Of a stretch of 34,792 bases of DNA, positions 25,817 to 33,698 are shown piece after piece. The stretch's first letter is position 1. Each line of letters starts with the position of its first letter. The notes beneath the pieces are model-generated. The model had not been told where the DNA came from. It worked only from the letters and a program-made list of their open reading frames with translations, and ran no database searches. Origin of the DNA: Chamaesiphon polymorphus CCALA 037 (GTDB lineage Bacteria; Cyanobacteriota; Cyanobacteriia; Cyanobacteriales; Chamaesiphonaceae); the NCBI RefSeq assembly GCF_003003845.1, contig NZ_PVWO01000010.1:1-34792 (forward strand). The letters run 5' to 3'. The translations under genes were made by a program, and so were the position numbers.

Positions 25817-26992
25817 ATGTTAAATAAACACAGCACGAACCAAGTCGAAATCCAAAGAGTTGCCTGGTTATTACCTGACATGGGTACGGGAGGACTTTCC
25901 TTTCAGCATCTGCTGTGCGAGTTTACCAAAGCTTTCCCACATACGATAGCTTTTACCGGACAATGGCCTGGTTACGCGGCTGGCTTTGAAAATACTTTTA
26001 CAGTCAAAGTAGTTGGCGCAACTCAATACATCGAATTTGCCAAGGCATCAAATGGCTACTCGATCGGCTTTTCTGCCGCCTCGCCGCAAATTGTCAGTCA
26101 GCTATGGGAATTTAAGCCCCAGGTGATTTTTGCTAACGCATTTACAGCCTGGACGGCGATCGCGCTGCTGCTTAAGCCCATCTGTCGCTGGAAGGTGATT
26201 GTCACTTATGAAGGCGGCTCGTCTGTTTATGAGAGTCCTAGTTCCAAAATTCGCTACCAAGCGCGGCGGTTGATGGCACGTTTGGCAGATGCCTTCGTGG
26301 TTAATAGTCAAGCTGGGAAATCTTACCTGCTAGATATATTAGATGTCAAACCCGATCGAGTTGTTGCTCGACCCTTTTTAGTTCCTAGCAAGCAAGCTTT
26401 ACTGCAATATACCGAAGCCGAAGCACCTCAATTAGACAGTAGTCTGAAACGACCGATTTTTTTGTTTGTCGGGCAGATTATTCCCCGCAAAGGACTGAAA
26501 AATTTACTCGAAGCTTGCTCGATCTTGAAGCAGCAAGGCTATCGCGATTATACATTGGCTCTCGTGGGTGATGGCGAACAACGTCCCGAACTAGAAACCT
26601 TTGTCCGAGAGTCCGATCTAGAGCGACAAATTGTCTGGATGGGGAAAAGTCCCTATCGCTGTTTGGGTGCTTACTTTCAATTTGCCGATGTCTTTGTTTT
26701 TCCAACCTATGACGATATTTGGGGCATGGTATTAACCGAGGCGATGGCTTTTGGGAAACCTGTAATTTGCTCGACTGGCGCAGGCGCAGCAGAAATGGTG
26801 GAGGTAGCAGCTAACGGTTTTGTCTACGCACCCGATCGAGTAGATCTGTTAGTGCAATATATGACTCAATTTTTAGATAACCCAGAGTTAATCCCCGCCA
26901 TGGGTAATAAATCCACACAAATTATGCTTAAAAATACTCCTGAAAGTGCAACAGCATGTTTTGTCGAGGCAATGACCGTCAGTCAAAATTAA
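25817..26992 (+). CDS. Family 4 glycosyltransferase
   Basis: This 391-residue GT-B enzyme has WLLPDMGTGGLSFQHLLCEF at the N-terminus, IVTYEGGSSVYES, and ADAFVVNSQAGKSYL at the domain boundary. FLFVGQIIPRKGLKNLLEAC and TYDDIWGMVLTEAMAFGKPVICSTGAGA form the donor site, with a D/E-x7-E variant of the usual Glu pair. Expected to be retaining and to act on the cytoplasmic face. The start ATG has no evident Shine-Dalgarno. A weak inverted repeat (TTTAC/GTAAA around 26994-27010) follows the stop. Confidence 0.92.
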   Translation: MLNKHSTNQVEIQRVAWLLPDMGTGGLSFQHLLCEFTKAFPHTIAFTGQWPGYAAGFENTFTVKVVGATQYIEFAKASNGYSIGFSAASPQIVSQLWEFKPQVIFANAFTAWTAIALLLKPICRWKVIVTYEGGSSVYESPSSKIRYQARRLMARLADAFVVNSQAGKSYLLDILDVKPDRVVARPFLVPSKQALLQYTEAEAPQLDSSLKRPIFLFVGQIIPRKGLKNLLEACSILKQQGYRDYTLALVGDGEQRPELETFVRESDLERQIVWMGKSPYRCLGAYFQFADVFVFPTYDDIWGMVLTEAMAFGKPVICSTGAGAAEMVEVAANGFVYAPDRVDLLVQYMTQFLDNPELIPAMGNKSTQIMLKNTPESATACFVEAMTVSQN

Positions 26993-27164
26993 ATTTACGC
27001 CCAAAAGTAAATATGAAAAATTCAAGTATTTTTACAGATGTAACGATCTTAATGCCAAGCCGATTGGTATCTAGTCGGATGTTGGTAGCAGGTGCGAGCG
27101 TAATTTGCGCTAGTCAGTCAGGAGCGGGATCGGATCGATTTAGTTCGAGCTGTGGAGAGATGCC

Positions 27165-28295
27165 ATGCGGGTAACGATCGTGCGACGAGTACCGGGAGCT
27201 ACATTCAGCCTAGATGTCTATGCTGACAACCTCGTAGCAGCATTGAAGACTGTGCGCCCAACTTGGGAAATTATCGAAATTGCACCCATTCCTTGGAATA
27301 GCCCCGATAAACTCTGGCTATCCGGCCCAGGGATTAAAAAATATTATGAAACCTTTTGGCGACACCCTCGTGCCGTCGCCCGCTTGGAGTCGGATATCTT
27401 TCATGTCATCGACCAATGCGAGAGTCATATTGTCTACAGTCTGCTCCCAACCAAGCAGCCTGTCGTTGTCACTTGCCACGACTTAGTTCAGTTTATCTAT
27501 CCAGAAATTCTCAAAGGTCTGTCCCGATGGCCAGCATTGAGTTTGGCTACTTGGAAGTATTCGGTTAGCGGCATTAAAAAAGCTGATCGGGTAATTTCTG
27601 TTTCTACTAATACAGCGCAAGATGTGACCCGCATGTTAGAGATCGATCCAGCAGCAATTACTGTCGTGCCCAACGGCATCACCACCGAATTTCGCGTGCT
27701 TCCTGCTGCCGAAGTTGCTAAGATCCGAGAACAGTATACTCGATCGCCAGATACTTTTTGCTTGCTAAATGTCGGTAGTACGCATCTGCGAAAAAATATC
27801 TCGACCATCTTGCAAGTATTAAAGGTTTTAAAGGACAAAGGATTTCCCGTCTGTCTGTGGCGAACCGGAGATAACTTTAATAAAGAGCAAAAAGCTTTTA
27901 TTGCCGAACAAGACCTAGAGTCAGATATCTTCGATTTAGGCAGTCCCGATCGCGCGCGGCTAGTGCAAATTTATAACGCAGCCGATGTTCTATTAGCTCC
28001 ATCCTTATATGAAGGCTTTGGCATGACAGTTGTCGAAGCAATGGCCTGTGGTACGCCAGTAATTACGTCAAATGTTTCGTCTTTGCCAGAAGTAGTAGAT
28101 GATGCCGCAGTTTTAGTCGATCCCTTGAATGTAGAAGAGATCGTTGCCGCAGTTTTACAAATTAAACAAGATTCCAGCTATCGCCATAATTTAGTAGAAA
28201 AGGGATTAGCAAGAGCTAAGTTTTTTAGCTGGCACAAGACAGCAGAACAAGTGGCACGAGTCTATGAGAGTGTTCTTCAAAAATCGCATGAGTGA
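27165..28295 (+). CDS. Family 4 glycosyltransferase
   Basis: This 376-residue GT-B enzyme begins MRVTIVRRVPGATFSLDVYADNL, with GGAG eight bases upstream supporting the start. It has VVVTCHDLVQF and KKADRVISVSTNTAQDV, VVPNGI, LLNVGSTHLRKNI, and the classic donor motif SLYEGFGMTVVEAMACGTPVI (E-x7-E), then SSLPEVVDDAAVLVDP. This looks like a canonical retaining mannosyl/glucosyltransferase-type GT4. A gap of about 170 bp precedes it without a gene I accept. Confidence 0.95.
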   Translation: MRVTIVRRVPGATFSLDVYADNLVAALKTVRPTWEIIEIAPIPWNSPDKLWLSGPGIKKYYETFWRHPRAVARLESDIFHVIDQCESHIVYSLLPTKQPVVVTCHDLVQFIYPEILKGLSRWPALSLATWKYSVSGIKKADRVISVSTNTAQDVTRMLEIDPAAITVVPNGITTEFRVLPAAEVAKIREQYTRSPDTFCLLNVGSTHLRKNISTILQVLKVLKDKGFPVCLWRTGDNFNKEQKAFIAEQDLESDIFDLGSPDRARLVQIYNAADVLLAPSLYEGFGMTVVEAMACGTPVITSNVSSLPEVVDDAAVLVDPLNVEEIVAAVLQIKQDSSYRHNLVEKGLARAKFFSWHKTAEQVARVYESVLQKSHE

Positions 28296-28352
28296 GTTAA
28301 GTTTGTCAAAATAAAAATTACCCTAACACATGCAAATACTAAGGAAATTAAA

Positions 28353-29450
28353 ATGAATAAAAAGCTACTAGGTGTCGAAATTTGTCGAGGACTATCAACA
28401 TATGCAGTAATATTAGTTCACTCTGGAGATGAAACTTGGGGAATTCCGATCGATCCGATTGCGATCGCTTTCCGTTCGCATTTTTATTTTGCCGTTCCAT
28501 TTTTTCTGGCAACAGCATTTTATTTTATGACTGCAAAAGTAGACATTGTTTACTCTGAAAAGTTCTGGCGATCGAGAATCGAGCGAATTTTAGTTCCATA
28601 TACTATTTGGAGTATTATTTTTGTTATATCCAGAGTCATAGTTTTCTCTCTTACTAATAAGACTGACAGATTGCAGCAACTCTTACAAGATCCGATCTCG
28701 ATTATTTTCTTTGGTGGTGCTTCCTATCATCTTTATTTCCTGACTTTACTATTTGCAGGCACTTTACTCGTACTATTATTGCCAATTTTAGAAAATCTAA
28801 AAACCAACAAGTATGTTCTAATTTTTCTCTCGATTGTAAGCACATGCTTATATTATGCACTCGAATCTTCAGGGAACTCATTTCAATTAGGAGCGAACAT
28901 TGCTTTTCAAAATTTACTGAATTCGTGGCAAATCGATTGGAGCCAATTTCCATTGCTCAGAGTAATTAGCGTAGAAATTGCTTGGACGATAAAATGCTTG
29001 CCTTACTTCTTTATCGGTCTAATATTAAATCGGTACGATCGGTTAATTAAAATACCGAGCGAGCGACGACTTATCATTGTTGTATTATCGCTCTTGCTGT
29101 TTGGAGCTAATAAATTAGAATATTTATTATTGCCAGGGATATTAACAGAAATTTTCTTGGCGTATATATTGCTGATTGTAAGTATTTACTTGTCGGACTA
29201 TTTAAATAGCAATATAATTAGCGAGCTTGCTGCTAGTATCGGAGCTTGTTCGTTTGGCATCTATTTAATTCATCCCTTCATCATGAGTGTTGCCAAGTTT
29301 TTTGTAGCTAAAGTCATATCGCCAGAATTAACAAATTCTATCTCGATCGCATCGATGCTGGTGCTGTCTTTGACTTGCTTTTTTGCTTCCTGGCTAGCGA
29401 TTTATTCGATTAAAAACAAGCCAATTGCTAAATATCTGCTAGGCAACTAA
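28353..29450 (+). CDS. Acyltransferase-3 family membrane O-acyltransferase
   Basis: This 365-residue polytopic protein has about ten hydrophobic segments. The conserved start of the acyltransferase-3 family is present: GVEICRGLSTYAVILVH, with Arg12 and His23 at the positions used for acyl transfer. FYFAVPFFLATAFYF, RIERILVPYTIW and SFGIYLIHPFIM are further family hallmarks. AAGGAA lies upstream of the ATG with proper spacing. It probably O-acetylates the polysaccharide (OafA/WecH-like role). Acylation of the NRPS product is possible but less likely given its position among glycosyltransferases. Confidence 0.9.
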   Translation: MNKKLLGVEICRGLSTYAVILVHSGDETWGIPIDPIAIAFRSHFYFAVPFFLATAFYFMTAKVDIVYSEKFWRSRIERILVPYTIWSIIFVISRVIVFSLTNKTDRLQQLLQDPISIIFFGGASYHLYFLTLLFAGTLLVLLLPILENLKTNKYVLIFLSIVSTCLYYALESSGNSFQLGANIAFQNLLNSWQIDWSQFPLLRVISVEIAWTIKCLPYFFIGLILNRYDRLIKIPSERRLIIVVLSLLLFGANKLEYLLLPGILTEIFLAYILLIVSIYLSDYLNSNIISELAASIGACSFGIYLIHPFIMSVAKFFVAKVISPELTNSISIASMLVLSLTCFFASWLAIYSIKNKPIAKYLLGN

Positions 29451-29516
29451 ATAATAAAGACTAGATTTCAAAATATTTAACGTCTGATATATGACTACAA
29501 AAATGAGCTTAAGAAT

Positions 29517-30785
29517 ATGAAAGTGCTAGTCTCTGCCTATTCCTGCGAACCAGGTAAAGGCTCCGAACGCGGAGTTGGTTGGAATGTCGCTCGCGAGATC
29601 GCCAGATACCACGAAGTTTGGGTACTAACTCGACCCGATGAAAGTAAGACCGCGATCGAAGCCGAACTGGCATTAAATCCAGTCCCCAATTTACATTTTG
29701 TGTACTTTACCCTCCCCTTTTGGCAAGACAGTCTCCGCTGGGGGCAGTCTGGGCCGATGCAGTTACACTACTATCTGTGGCAAATCCAGGCGTATTTTGT
29801 TGGTAAAAAACTACATCAAGAAGTGGGATTCGATCTCACCCACCATGTTACGTTCGTCCGCTATTCTGCCCCAAGTTTTTTATCGCTGCTGCCAATCCCC
29901 TTCGTGTGGGGGCCAGTGGGCGGTGGTGAATCGGCACCACTATCTTTTTGGAAAGATTTTACTTGGAAAAACAAGCTGTACGAGATTTTGCGCTGGGGAT
30001 GGAGATCGATGGGAGAATTGGACATCTTCACTCAGCTAACGGCTCAAAACAGCGCAATTGCCTATGCTACTACCGAAGATACTGCCAAACGGATCGAGAA
30101 GCTGGGTGCTCCCGTAGTCCAAATCTATTCGGCTATCGGCCTCTTGACCGCAGAAATCGAACAACTCGCGCAATCTCCACGGCTTGACACTTCGCCGCTA
30201 AGGTTAATCGGCATTGCTCGTCTGTTGCATTGGAAAGGTCTACATTTAGGGCTACGTGCCTTTGCCCAGGCCAATCTTGCTGATGCCGAATACTGGATTG
30301 TAGGAGATGGTCCAGAATTAGATCGCCTTCAAGCCTTGGCACTAGAACTGGGTATTAGTAGTCAAGTTAAGTTCTGGGGCTTATTACCTAGAGAAGAGGT
30401 TCTAACCAAACTAGGCGAGTGCTCGGTGTTAGTACATCCCAGTCTGCATGATTCAGGTGCTGGAGTATGTCTAGAAGCCATGGCTGCGGAAAAACCAGTT
30501 ATCTGTCTGGATTTAGGCGGCCCAGCAGTGCAAGTTACTACAGAAACTGGCGTCAAAGTACCCGTAGATACTCCAGAGCTAGCAATAAGCAAACTAGCAG
30601 AGGCAATGGTTCGTCTCGCTGGCGATCCCGATCTGCGCCTCAAAATGGGTCGAGCCGGACAACAACGCGTGCGAGAATGCTATAACTGGGAAGCTAAAGG
30701 CAAACAGCTAGCCCAAATCTACGAGCAAATTGTTAAGGGTAAAGCAAGCGTGCAAACATCAATCACACTCAAAATAGATCCATGA
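29517..30785 (+). CDS. Family 4 glycosyltransferase
   Basis: This 422-residue GT-B enzyme begins MKVLVSAYSCEPGKGSERGVGWNVAREIAR, a signature of a well-populated GT4 subgroup. VWGPVGGGESAPLSFW, LIGIARLLHWKGLHLGLRAF and SLHDSGAGVCLEAMAAEKPVICLDLGGP follow; the first Glu of the donor pair is replaced by Asp-Ser. Its stop overlaps the next start (ATGA at 30782-30785), so it is translationally coupled to the putative polymerase gene. CGATCG-rich composition matches the chromosome-like parts of the window. Confidence 0.94.
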   Translation: MKVLVSAYSCEPGKGSERGVGWNVAREIARYHEVWVLTRPDESKTAIEAELALNPVPNLHFVYFTLPFWQDSLRWGQSGPMQLHYYLWQIQAYFVGKKLHQEVGFDLTHHVTFVRYSAPSFLSLLPIPFVWGPVGGGESAPLSFWKDFTWKNKLYEILRWGWRSMGELDIFTQLTAQNSAIAYATTEDTAKRIEKLGAPVVQIYSAIGLLTAEIEQLAQSPRLDTSPLRLIGIARLLHWKGLHLGLRAFAQANLADAEYWIVGDGPELDRLQALALELGISSQVKFWGLLPREEVLTKLGECSVLVHPSLHDSGAGVCLEAMAAEKPVICLDLGGPAVQVTTETGVKVPVDTPELAISKLAEAMVRLAGDPDLRLKMGRAGQQRVRECYNWEAKGKQLAQIYEQIVKGKASVQTSITLKIDP

Positions 30786-32125
30786 GAGCGAAAAAGATCG
30801 GGAAAAAGGGTTTTTACAAAAGTAGCACGTTAGCACTTGCTGCATTTTCGACAGCTTTTTATTCTCGAATACTGTGCTCTATTACTCGGTTGCCATCAGT
30901 CCTCAATCATTTACATTTTTTGGTCGTTCCATTGACAACGGCAATTATCTTGACGACATCCCGACCGAAAGATCCCAAGCAAATTTCGAGTGTATGGATG
31001 TTATTGGCTGGCCTCTCGATCTTATTTGGAGTGATGACCGCCAGTGCACTACTCAATCAGGCCGGGGTCATTAATATAATTGTCGATTTTTCGATCCTGG
31101 GCGGGCCATTTATGCTATTGATGGCGATTGTTTGCATCCCAATGTCTGCAATCAGTTTCAACCGCTTCAGAGATTGGATTATTAATTCCTCTTACGCGAA
31201 TATGGCACTGGCTTTCATTCAATGGCCGCTGCTAAAATTTAATAAAATATCTGCTGGAGGATTGGATGCAACTGATGGTATGGCTGGTGTTTTTTTTGTG
31301 TCTGGAGCGGGGAATTATGTATCGACAACTGTATCAATTTATTTCGGTATTTACCTGGTGATGTTTGCAACGACAGTCCCCTTATGGGTTAGATGGGGGA
31401 CTTTATTAGCTGCTATGTTTCAATTACAATTATCTGACTCCAAGCAAGTGCTATTCGCACTTTTTTTTGGGTGGGGAATGTTAATTTTGTTGACGATGAA
31501 AGATGTTGGGAAAACACTAACTTATACGATCGCCATTATTTTGGTTGTAGCTGTGTTCTATTGGTGCATCCAAAATGTCGATGCTTTTGCAGGGTTTAAA
31601 AACTACTTGGATAAAGATGGCGTTTATGGTCCTGATGGCGAAGCAACTCGGATTAAGCCCATTGCCTTTAGTATTATTCCCACCTTTTATCAATATCCTT
31701 TGAACTGGTTGCTCGGATTAGGTCCCGGTCATACGGCTGGCCGATTGGGTGGCTGGCTGCTCAAAGAAAACTGGGCGATTCTGGGTCCGCTTGGGGCAAC
31801 AATACATCCTGCTAGTCAAGCTCTGCTGAAGGCATACTATGGTAGTTGGCTAGCATTAGAATCCACCATGTTTTGTCCTCTATTTGGCTGGGCTGGGATC
31901 TGGGGGGATCTGGGAATTGTGGGATTGTGCGCTTACTTATGCCTGGGGTGGATTGTTTGGCGTTATATCTGTGTGGATAACTTGGGTAGATTTCTCCTGT
32001 TAAGTGTAGCTGGTTTCGGTTTTATTTTTACGCAAATGGAAGAGCCGGGATATATGTATTTTGTTGCTACTCTAATCGGGCTGCGGTGGCATGAAAAACG
32101 CGCTCAATCTTTAATAACCTGCTAG
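30782..32125 (+). CDS. O-antigen polymerase/ligase-like membrane protein (Wzy/WaaL type)
   Basis: This 447-residue integral membrane protein has about ten hydrophobic segments, for example FLVVPLTTAIILTTS, VWMLLAGLSILFGVMTA, GWGMLILLTM and LTYTIAIILVVAVFYW. A large periplasmic-type loop (about residues 270-350) is rich in Gly and Pro and includes LLGLGPGHTAGRLGG. This topology fits Wzy polymerases and O-antigen ligases, which share little sequence identity. The basic N-terminus (RAKKIGKKG) is probably cytoplasmic. With the Wzz/Wzc homologue downstream it suggests a Wzx/Wzy-type pathway. Polymerase and ligase cannot be told apart from sequence alone. Confidence 0.75.
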   Translation: MRAKKIGKKGFYKSSTLALAAFSTAFYSRILCSITRLPSVLNHLHFLVVPLTTAIILTTSRPKDPKQISSVWMLLAGLSILFGVMTASALLNQAGVINIIVDFSILGGPFMLLMAIVCIPMSAISFNRFRDWIINSSYANMALAFIQWPLLKFNKISAGGLDATDGMAGVFFVSGAGNYVSTTVSIYFGIYLVMFATTVPLWVRWGTLLAAMFQLQLSDSKQVLFALFFGWGMLILLTMKDVGKTLTYTIAIILVVAVFYWCIQNVDAFAGFKNYLDKDGVYGPDGEATRIKPIAFSIIPTFYQYPLNWLLGLGPGHTAGRLGGWLLKENWAILGPLGATIHPASQALLKAYYGSWLALESTMFCPLFGWAGIWGDLGIVGLCAYLCLGWIVWRYICVDNLGRFLLLSVAGFGFIFTQMEEPGYMYFVATLIGLRWHEKRAQSLITC

Positions 32126-32253
32126 ACAACTTAAGGTTGAGTTACACAAAGAAACACTTCAGCAAACATGTATTTTAAAAATTAAAAAGACATAACAAAA
32201 AACTCTTCAATCCTTATCGCTACTTTTCAATTTAGCTAGTTTCTCGAATTGTC

Positions 32254-33381
32254 ATGCATATTATAGTTATTGCCTTGCACAGACCAACAGATCCTACCGG
32301 AGTTTGCCGACATGCGGCTAATCTGGCAAGATGTCTGGCTCAAACAGAGGAAGTTAGACAAATCACGTTAGTAACTGGCATTTGGCAACAACACTACTTT
32401 AAGGAGCTTTTGTTTTCAGACGCTCGAAAAATTAATGTGTTAGGCATAGATATTAAAAATACATCTGGATCGAGAAATTTTTGGTTTTTATTTGGATTAC
32501 CTAATCTCATTAGAGAGCTGCATCCCGATCTGGTTCATTTGTCTTTTCCATTGCCATTTTTTCGTTGGCTATTTACTTGTCCCGTAGTGACCACAATTCA
32601 CGATCTATATCCTTACAAGATTCCAGAGAATTTTGGTAAGAAGCAAGCTTTATTCAACAAAATATTTCTCCAACAGTGTATACGGAACAGTGATGCGTTA
32701 ACCTGTGTTTCTCAGATCACCTTAAACGATTTAAAGCAATATTTTCCAGAAGTCATATCTAAAGCCAAACATACGCAAGTAGTTTACAACTTTGTCGATT
32801 TCGATCGAATTGAGATCGAGCAACCTAAATTGCTAAAAAATAAAGTCGAACGTCCATTTATCTTATGTGTTGGACAACATCGTAAAAACAAAAATTTTGA
32901 CTTGTTGATTCAAGCCTATGCATTGCTGAGAAAGGAGCGCAGAATTGATGTGGAAATGAGCACGATCGTTGTCGGCAGTCCTGGTCCCGAAACAGAGAAT
33001 CTGATGCAGTCCATTCACACACTCTCGTTGCAAGACTCTGTACTGATGCTATCTGCAATTAACGACAATGAACTTTGCTGGCTCTATCAAAACTGTCAAC
33101 TAATGGTAATTCCGTCTTCGATCGAAGGATTCTGTATTCCCTTAGTAGAAGCTCTCTATTTTTCATGTAAGGTTGTTTGTTCGGATATTCCAATATTTAG
33201 AGAGATTGGTTCATCTGCTTGTACTTATTTTAATTTGAAAGGAAATACAGTTAAGAATCTGGCAGAGTCAATAAATTGCGCTTTAGAAACAGATGCTGAT
33301 GCAGATAAATATGACTATTCTCGGTTTACAAAAGCAGAAATTGCAAGACAATATTTAAATTTTTACTTGAAATTAATGTGA
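32254..33381 (+). CDS. Family 4 glycosyltransferase
   Basis: This 375-residue GT-B enzyme begins MHIIVIALHRPTDPTGVCRHAANLA. VVTTIHDLYPYKIPENF, SDALTCVSQITLNDLKQYF, FILCVGQHRKNKNFDLLIQAY and SSIEGFCIPLVEALYFSCKVVCSDIP (E-x7-E) follow. It is the last glycosyltransferase in the window. A 128-bp AT-rich gap separates it from the polymerase gene, and it is followed by a gene-free stretch of about 317 bp, so it may end the operon. Confidence 0.93.
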   Translation: MHIIVIALHRPTDPTGVCRHAANLARCLAQTEEVRQITLVTGIWQQHYFKELLFSDARKINVLGIDIKNTSGSRNFWFLFGLPNLIRELHPDLVHLSFPLPFFRWLFTCPVVTTIHDLYPYKIPENFGKKQALFNKIFLQQCIRNSDALTCVSQITLNDLKQYFPEVISKAKHTQVVYNFVDFDRIEIEQPKLLKNKVERPFILCVGQHRKNKNFDLLIQAYALLRKERRIDVEMSTIVVGSPGPETENLMQSIHTLSLQDSVLMLSAINDNELCWLYQNCQLMVIPSSIEGFCIPLVEALYFSCKVVCSDIPIFREIGSSACTYFNLKGNTVKNLAESINCALETDADADKYDYSRFTKAEIARQYLNFYLKLM

Positions 33382-33456
33382 AAATAAAATAACTGATTTA
33401 ATTTATTAGACTGGTATAATTTCCTCGATCGATGAATTACATCAAGTAAGAAATGT

Positions 33457-33470
33457 GCAGGTTCTCCTGC
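33457..33470 (+). terminator. Weak hairpin after the glycosyltransferase gene
   Basis: GCAGG-TTCT-CCTGC forms a 5-bp stem with a 4-nt loop, followed by TATTTT rather than a strong T run. It could be a weak intrinsic terminator for the glycosyltransferase operon, or simply a chance hairpin. Confidence 0.3.
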
Positions 33471-33476
33471 TATTTT

Positions 33477-33498
33477 GGGTAAAATGGCCAAATTACCC
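33477..33498. repeat. Inverted repeat GGGTAA/TTACCC
   Basis: GGGTAA and TTACCC flank a 10-nt spacer that contains the palindrome TGGCCA. It could be an operator or part of a termination structure with the hairpin seven bases upstream. Function is not known. Confidence 0.35.
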
Positions 33499-33641
33499 GT
33501 CGCGCGATCGGATCTTCTTCTCCTGTCTTGATTTGCTGTTAGCAAGCAAAACTGACTGAAAAATTAACGCTCGTTGGGTGATTGCTAATTCACGATCTTA
33601 GAGTTAGCCATTGTGCGGAGGTGGGACTTATGACCTTTTTG

Positions 33642-33647
33642 TATAAT
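33642..33647 (+). promoter_or_regulatory. Candidate -10 box TATAAT upstream of the wzz/wzc-like gene
   Basis: A perfect TATAAT lies 51 bases before the ATG at 33699. I see no good -35 hexamer at 16-18 bp. The CRP-type site starts four bases downstream, so a transcript from here would start inside the site. Confidence 0.35.
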
Positions 33648-33651
33648 GGGA

Positions 33652-33667
33652 TGTGATTGGTATCACA
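33652..33667. promoter_or_regulatory. CRP/SyCrp1-type binding site TGTGA-N6-TCACA
   Basis: TGTGATTGGTATCACA is a perfect match to the cAMP-receptor-protein consensus TGTGA-N6-TCACA. The inner bases extend the symmetry by one more pair (TGTGAT/ATCACA). It lies 31 bases before the start codon of the chain-length determinant gene and overlaps the expected start site of the TATAAT at 33642. That placement fits repression of this promoter, or activation of one further downstream. Cyanobacterial SyCrp1 recognises the same consensus. Binding is inferred. Confidence 0.6.
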
Positions 33668-33698
33668 CATATCTCGATCGACTTTAGGATTAGTTATA

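Larger units (their letters stand above)
33382..33698. other. Intergenic region between glycosyltransferase gene and chain-length gene
   Basis: I see no protein-coding gene here. It holds two short inverted repeats, two TATAAT hexamers (33415-33420 and 33642-33647) and a CRP-type palindrome (33652-33667). It is the longest gene-free stretch I found and marks a likely operon boundary with its own promoter for the Wzz/Wzc-like gene. Confidence 0.6.

Noticed and set aside
26956-27174. Short + strand ORF (72 codons) between two glycosyltransferase genes, with an internal ATG at 27013
   Set aside because: It overlaps both neighbours, has a low-complexity Ser-rich translation with no recognisable motif, and the GGAG near its end serves the gene at 27165.
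27497-27838. 113-codon minus-strand ORF inside a glycosyltransferase gene
   Set aside because: It lies fully antisense to a canonical GT4 gene. The composition is a shadow of the coding strand.
33415-33420. TATAAT shortly after the last glycosyltransferase gene as a promoter
   Set aside because: There is no -35 hexamer at suitable distance, and the next gene starts about 280 bases further on. AT-rich spacer is a simpler explanation.
33363-33545. Minus-strand ORF of 60 codons in the intergenic region
   Set aside because: It overlaps the end of the glycosyltransferase gene and the inverted repeats, and has no motif or start signal. More likely chance.
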